DNA of 8,738 nucleotides, from contig JAEOTJ010000112.1 of NCBI GenBank assembly GCA_016839905.1, positions 1 through 8,738 of the forward strand, written 5' to 3'. This stretch comes from Promethearchaeota archaeon (lineage in GTDB: Archaea; Asgardarchaeota; Lokiarchaeia; Sigynarchaeales; SOKP01). The translations under genes were made by a program, and so were the position numbers. Under the pieces are notes generated by a model. It made no database searches and was not told the origin of the DNA. It worked only from the letters and a program-made list of their open reading frames with translations. Positions 6,514-8,738 of the stretch are shown one piece after another. Every line of letters begins with the position of its first letter. Position 1 is the first letter of the stretch.

Positions 6514-7695
6514 TCATGTTTTACTTTGACGATAGTTCTCTCTGATCCACTCAAATAAAGTTTGAACGCCTTTAGTAAGGTATTTTGTTAATTCATCTCC
6601 AATAAATTTCTCAAACATAACTTTACCAAATGTGTTTATGATTTTTTTCCATCGCTTATCCTTTAATTGTTTCCATTCTTCAAGTATTTCTTGAATAATA
6701 CTACCCCATCTATCTTTCTTCTCATCTGGCCAATTAGATTTAATTATTTGTCTTAAATATTTTGCTAAATCATTCGGTCGTTCAATAAACATATCTAGTT
6801 TTAGCATAATATTACTTTTATCAACAGATAAGCCGACAGAATTAAGATTTTCACTAATTATGTAAAGTTTATCCATAATCTCATTCTTCATTTCATTTTG
6901 AGCTTCTTTTATTTCTTTTAAATTTTCAATATTCACACCTGTAATATCTTTAAAGAATTTATTTATCTGATATTTTACTGATTCAAAGAAATCTAGTGAG
7001 AATTTATCAGTGATTTCATTCTTAAGATTCTTCTTAAGTAGCAAAATCTTCTCAGTATTATCTTTATGAATTATTTCCTCTGGTTGTAAAAGGTTATCGA
7101 GCTCAATGAAAATGTCTTCAATTGATATAACTCGAGGATCTTGCTCTATTGAATTAAAGTCAGCAGCAGGGAATTTTTCATCACATTGAATACATAACTT
7201 ATTTGCTTCATTCATTTTTAAAGCACATCTTAAATGATATAAAACTGAGCATTTTGGACACTCAAAAATATAAACACTAATATTACCCTTACAGGCTACA
7301 CATACTTTTTTCTTTTCTTGAATTATTTCGGGATCTCCTTGACCAACAGCATTTATTCTTCTAATATTTTTTAATTCCATACTTAAATTAATTAGTCGAT
7401 TTTTCTGATTTTGGTTTTTTATTTTATCTAAAGCTTCTTCAACAATTTCTAATAACATTTTTGTTGCATCACTTGAATTTCCTTTAAAAGAATTATTAAA
7501 AAAATTTAACAGATGATGTACGATATCATCATCTCCCCATTGCATTGATCTCCAAAATCGAGGATGTTGGGCGAATTTATCGAAACCATAAAAATCAATG
7601 TAAAATTTCCACAGAATATCACGATAGATTCCTTCATCAAAAAGAATTTTTATAAGCAGAGCAGATAATTTTTTATAGTTTTTCTCAAAATTCAT
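6514..7695 (-). CDS. Helical protein with a C4HC3 (PHD/RING-like) zinc finger, 393 aa
   Basis: Seen: residues 1-110 are helical, with LSALLIKILFDEGIYRDILW, a WRSMQWGDDD turn and KMLLEIVEEALDKI. Residues 132-171 are a zinc finger: C132-x2-C135-x10-C146-x2-C149-x4-H154-x2-C157-x10-C168-x2-C171. The order C4-H-C3 and the inner spacing match PHD-type treble-clef fingers and are close to RING; the loop before the last pair is short. Residues 195-393 are helical and charged, with probable coiled coil at 205-290 and the Trp-rich segments NWPDEKKDRW and EEWKQLKDKRWKK. There is no signal peptide or membrane span, so it is cytoplasmic. Role by inference: an adaptor or ubiquitin-ligase-like protein; the finger could equally be structural. 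The N-terminus vaguely recalls effector-associated helical domains, at low confidence. A TATA-like box centred near 7721 suggests a leaderless message. It converges on the ubiquitin-like gene. Confidence 0.85.
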   Translation of the reverse strand: MNFEKNYKKLSALLIKILFDEGIYRDILWKFYIDFYGFDKFAQHPRFWRSMQWGDDDIVHHLLNFFNNSFKGNSSDATKMLLEIVEEALDKIKNQNQKNRLINLSMELKNIRRINAVGQGDPEIIQEKKKVCVACKGNISVYIFECPKCSVLYHLRCALKMNEANKLCIQCDEKFPAADFNSIEQDPRVISIEDIFIELDNLLQPEEIIHKDNTEKILLLKKNLKNEITDKFSLDFFESVKYQINKFFKDITGVNIENLKEIKEAQNEMKNEIMDKLYIISENLNSVGLSVDKSNIMLKLDMFIERPNDLAKYLRQIIKSNWPDEKKDRWGSIIQEILEEWKQLKDKRWKKIINTFGKVMFEKFIGDELTKYLTKGVQTLFEWIRENYRQSKT

Positions 7696-7716
7696 ATTTT
7701 ATATTATTTAGAATTG

Positions 7717-7726
7717 TATTAAAATA
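7717..7726 (-). promoter_or_regulatory. Candidate TATA box of the zinc-finger gene
   Basis: On the minus strand TATTTTAATA is centred 26 bases upstream of the ATG at 7695, the distance expected from TATA box to transcription start in archaea. That implies a leaderless message. No ribosome binding site is visible before the ATG, which agrees. Confidence 0.45.
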
Positions 7727-7773
7727 ATTATCCCAAACATTATACGGCCAAAATATGCTTTAAAAAAGAACTC

Positions 7774-8139
7774 TTAATTATCTCTCATATCTTCCTTTTT
7801 CTCTTTCTTATTTTTAGTTATTTTCTTGTTGAAGGTGTTGAATTTGAGATCTGTAGGATAAATATAGCTGTGATCATTCCAGCATATTCATTTACCTTAA
7901 ATTCATAACAGTCCTTTACCGTATCAGGTTTCCGCTTTTTAGTAATTTCTCGACTTTCAACAACTAAAATTGCCAATTTTGAATAATTATTGGCATTTGT
8001 ATCTCGTTTCCATTTGTCACATACAAGTATATTTTTGTATAAATGATCGCAAGGATACCGAGTTGTGCACGGAGTGATTTAGAGTCTTATTTGCTTTATT
8101 CTTTCTACTGCTTCCCGTTCCTTTCCTGTTTGTAGACAT
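7774..8139 (-). pseudogene. Decayed hypothetical gene with two compensating frameshifts (~121 aa ancestor)
   Basis: Seen: ATG at 8139 opens MSTNRKGTGSSRKNKANKT, which stops at 8017-8019. Within that stretch the neighbouring frame becomes sensible (ITPCTTRYPCDHLYKNILVC, then DKWKRDTNANNYSKLAILVV, ESREITKKRKP and DCYEFKVNEYA); it is open from 8078 to a stop at 7818 but has no start codon near its head. From about 7887 the original frame again reads well (CWNDHSYIYPTDLKFNTFNK, then KITKNKKEKKEDMRDN) to TAA at 7774-7776. First and last pieces share one frame, so one inserted and one deleted base would explain it. The first shift lies between 8017 and 8078, the second near 7870-7890. No family is recognised; both ends are lysine-rich. 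It lies upstream of the zinc-finger gene on the same strand, inside the same inverted repeats. Confidence 0.5.
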
Positions 8140-8357
8140 TTCTTTTAAATTTAAATCTCTCACTACAATTGATTTATCTTCTAATGATTAATCAACTCTA
8201 TTTGCTCTGAATGTTTAATTTTTTATATAAGCAAGTCACCAATATTTCAAAGATCAATATTTATGAAAGATAGCGATTATCTAAAGTATTTGAAATGATT
8301 TAATGCAATTTATTATTATTTTTGAAACAATTTTTGAATGTGAAGATAATAAGAAAA

Positions 8358-8373
8358 AATAACATATGTTATT
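8358..8373. repeat. Perfect 16-base palindrome AATAACATATGTTATT
   Basis: The sequence equals its own reverse complement over 16 bases and ends where the right repeat cluster begins. Such sites suit a dimeric DNA-binding protein. No cognate regulator is identified; the ribbon-helix-helix gene at 2146-2304 is distant. Confidence 0.6.
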
Positions 8374-8431
8374 AGCATTTTTTTTGGAAAACTTTGCATT
8401 TATTTGGAAAATTTAGCATTTATTTTGGAAA
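8369..8431 (-). repeat. Right cluster: three tandem 20-21-bp repeats, inverted relative to the left cluster
   Basis: Read on the minus strand, three contiguous units begin TTTCCAAAATAAATGC (8411-8431, exact core), TTTCCAAATAAATGC (8391-8410, one base shorter) and TTTCCAAAAAAAATGC (8369-8390, one mismatch). The period is 20-22 bases, about two helical turns, like iterons or operator arrays. The left cluster at 6325-6420 carries the same core on the plus strand, so the two face each other across about 1.95 kb. Confidence 0.75.
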
Positions 8432-8495
8432 TTCATATTTAACAAGTATTTTTATTTTTAAAATTCTAAGTATTTTTACATCCTTTTTTTTTGGA

Positions 8496-8738
8496 TTAGG
8501 GTGTTATTAAATGTTGATGTGGTTGGAAAATACTAATATTAAGATCATTCAGTTTATTAGAATCACAAATCTCAGTAAGCCAGGTGTACTCTGTATTGGA
8601 TTTTATAGGTCTCCATCGAGTATTTGCTAATGCGGAGCCATTATTTAATCCATACGAAGGCATTAATTGTGATAACATGGAGATATCATCATAGAAAGTT
8701 AAGTCATGAAGGTTTATATAAGTAGTATTCCCTTCAGA
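8496..8738 (-). CDS. C-terminal 80 residues of an unrecognised protein (runs off right edge)
   Basis: The minus strand is open from the right edge to TAA at 8496-8498, giving 80 residues that start SEGNTTYINLHDLTFYDDIS and end HQHLITP. The ATG at 8678 is internal: the frame continues upstream to the window edge without a stop, so the true start is outside. Visible features are a Trp- and Asn-rich stretch (ANTRWRPIKSNTEYTWL) and a short C-terminus. I do not recognise the family. The gene's codon use and reading length make a real coding end more likely than chance, but the call rests on a short segment. Confidence 0.6.
   Translation of the reverse strand, partial: SEGNTTYINLHDLTFYDDISMLSQLMPSYGLNNGSALANTRWRPIKSNTEYTWLTEICDSNKLNDLNISIFQPHQHLITP

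Larger units (their letters stand above)
8140..8495. other. Intergenic AT-rich region with palindrome and repeat cluster
   Basis: No gene is visible on either strand. The left part holds AGATTTAAATTTAAAAG (minus strand) just before the decayed gene's ATG, a possible promoter although close to it. The right part holds a 16-base palindrome and the right repeat cluster, reported separately. A short A/T hairpin-like ATCC...GGAT lies near 8480-8496, next to the stop of the right-edge gene. Confidence 0.6.

Noticed and set aside
6325..8431. Transposon call for the repeat-flanked unit
   Set aside because: No transposase or integrase and no target-site duplication can be seen, so it is kept as a repeat observation only.
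1..8738. tRNA, rRNA or CRISPR features
   Set aside because: I found no tRNA-like TTCGA loop with matching stems, no rRNA-like stretch, and no regular repeat-spacer array on either strand.

Overview
The window looks archaeal and probably comes from an Asgard archaeon (Promethearchaeota, Lokiarchaeia-like). It is very AT-rich outside a few genes. Several start codons have TATA-like boxes about 25-32 bases upstream, as in leaderless archaeal transcripts. The protein set is also suggestive: a large secreted SBBP/fibronectin protein, a leucine-rich-repeat protein, a ribbon-helix-helix regulator, a ubiquitin-like protein ending in Gly-Gly plus two residues, and a treble-clef (PHD/RING-like) zinc protein. 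The lineage is inferred from family knowledge; no rRNA or tRNA is present to settle it.

Layout. (1) 1-1978, minus strand: the N-terminal 659 residues of a secreted protein that runs off the left edge. It has a signal peptide, exactly seven 66-residue SBBP repeats (probably one seven-bladed beta-propeller) and then fibronectin-type repeats 99 residues apart. (2) 2146-2304, minus: a 52-residue ribbon-helix-helix regulator. It is divergent from a small plus-strand gene (2456-2790) broken by a one-base frameshift. Two copies of a 14-bp repeat lie between them. (3) 3165-3869, minus: a winged-helix-like plus leucine-rich-repeat protein. (4) 4204-5853, plus: a 549-residue Cys-rich protein with a zinc-knuckle-like cluster and two identically spaced WCPYG modules. 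(5) 5954-6256, plus: a ubiquitin-like beta-grasp gene with an in-frame TAA between the helix and the third strand. (6) 6514-7695, minus: a 393-residue helical protein with a C4HC3 zinc finger; upstream of it is a decayed gene (7774-8139) with two compensating frameshifts. Inverted clusters of a 16-bp repeat flank this pair. (7) 8496-8738, minus: the C-terminus of a protein entering from the right edge.

How the parts may fit. The centre (4204-7695) places a Cys-rich zinc protein, a ubiquitin-like protein and a RING/PHD-like protein next to each other. That is compatible with an archaeal ubiquitin-like modification module, but no E1, E2 or Rpn11/JAB protease is visible, so a functional link is only inference. 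The most unusual feature is the interrupted ubiquitin-like gene. It is either a fresh nonsense allele, an assembly error, or a two-piece ubiquitin fold cut near where ubiquitin tolerates splitting.

Three of the genes seen here (2456-2790, 5954-6256, 7774-8139) are interrupted while keeping good coding sequence on both sides. This could mean real decay or a pattern of sequencing error in A/T runs; checking the raw reads would separate these.
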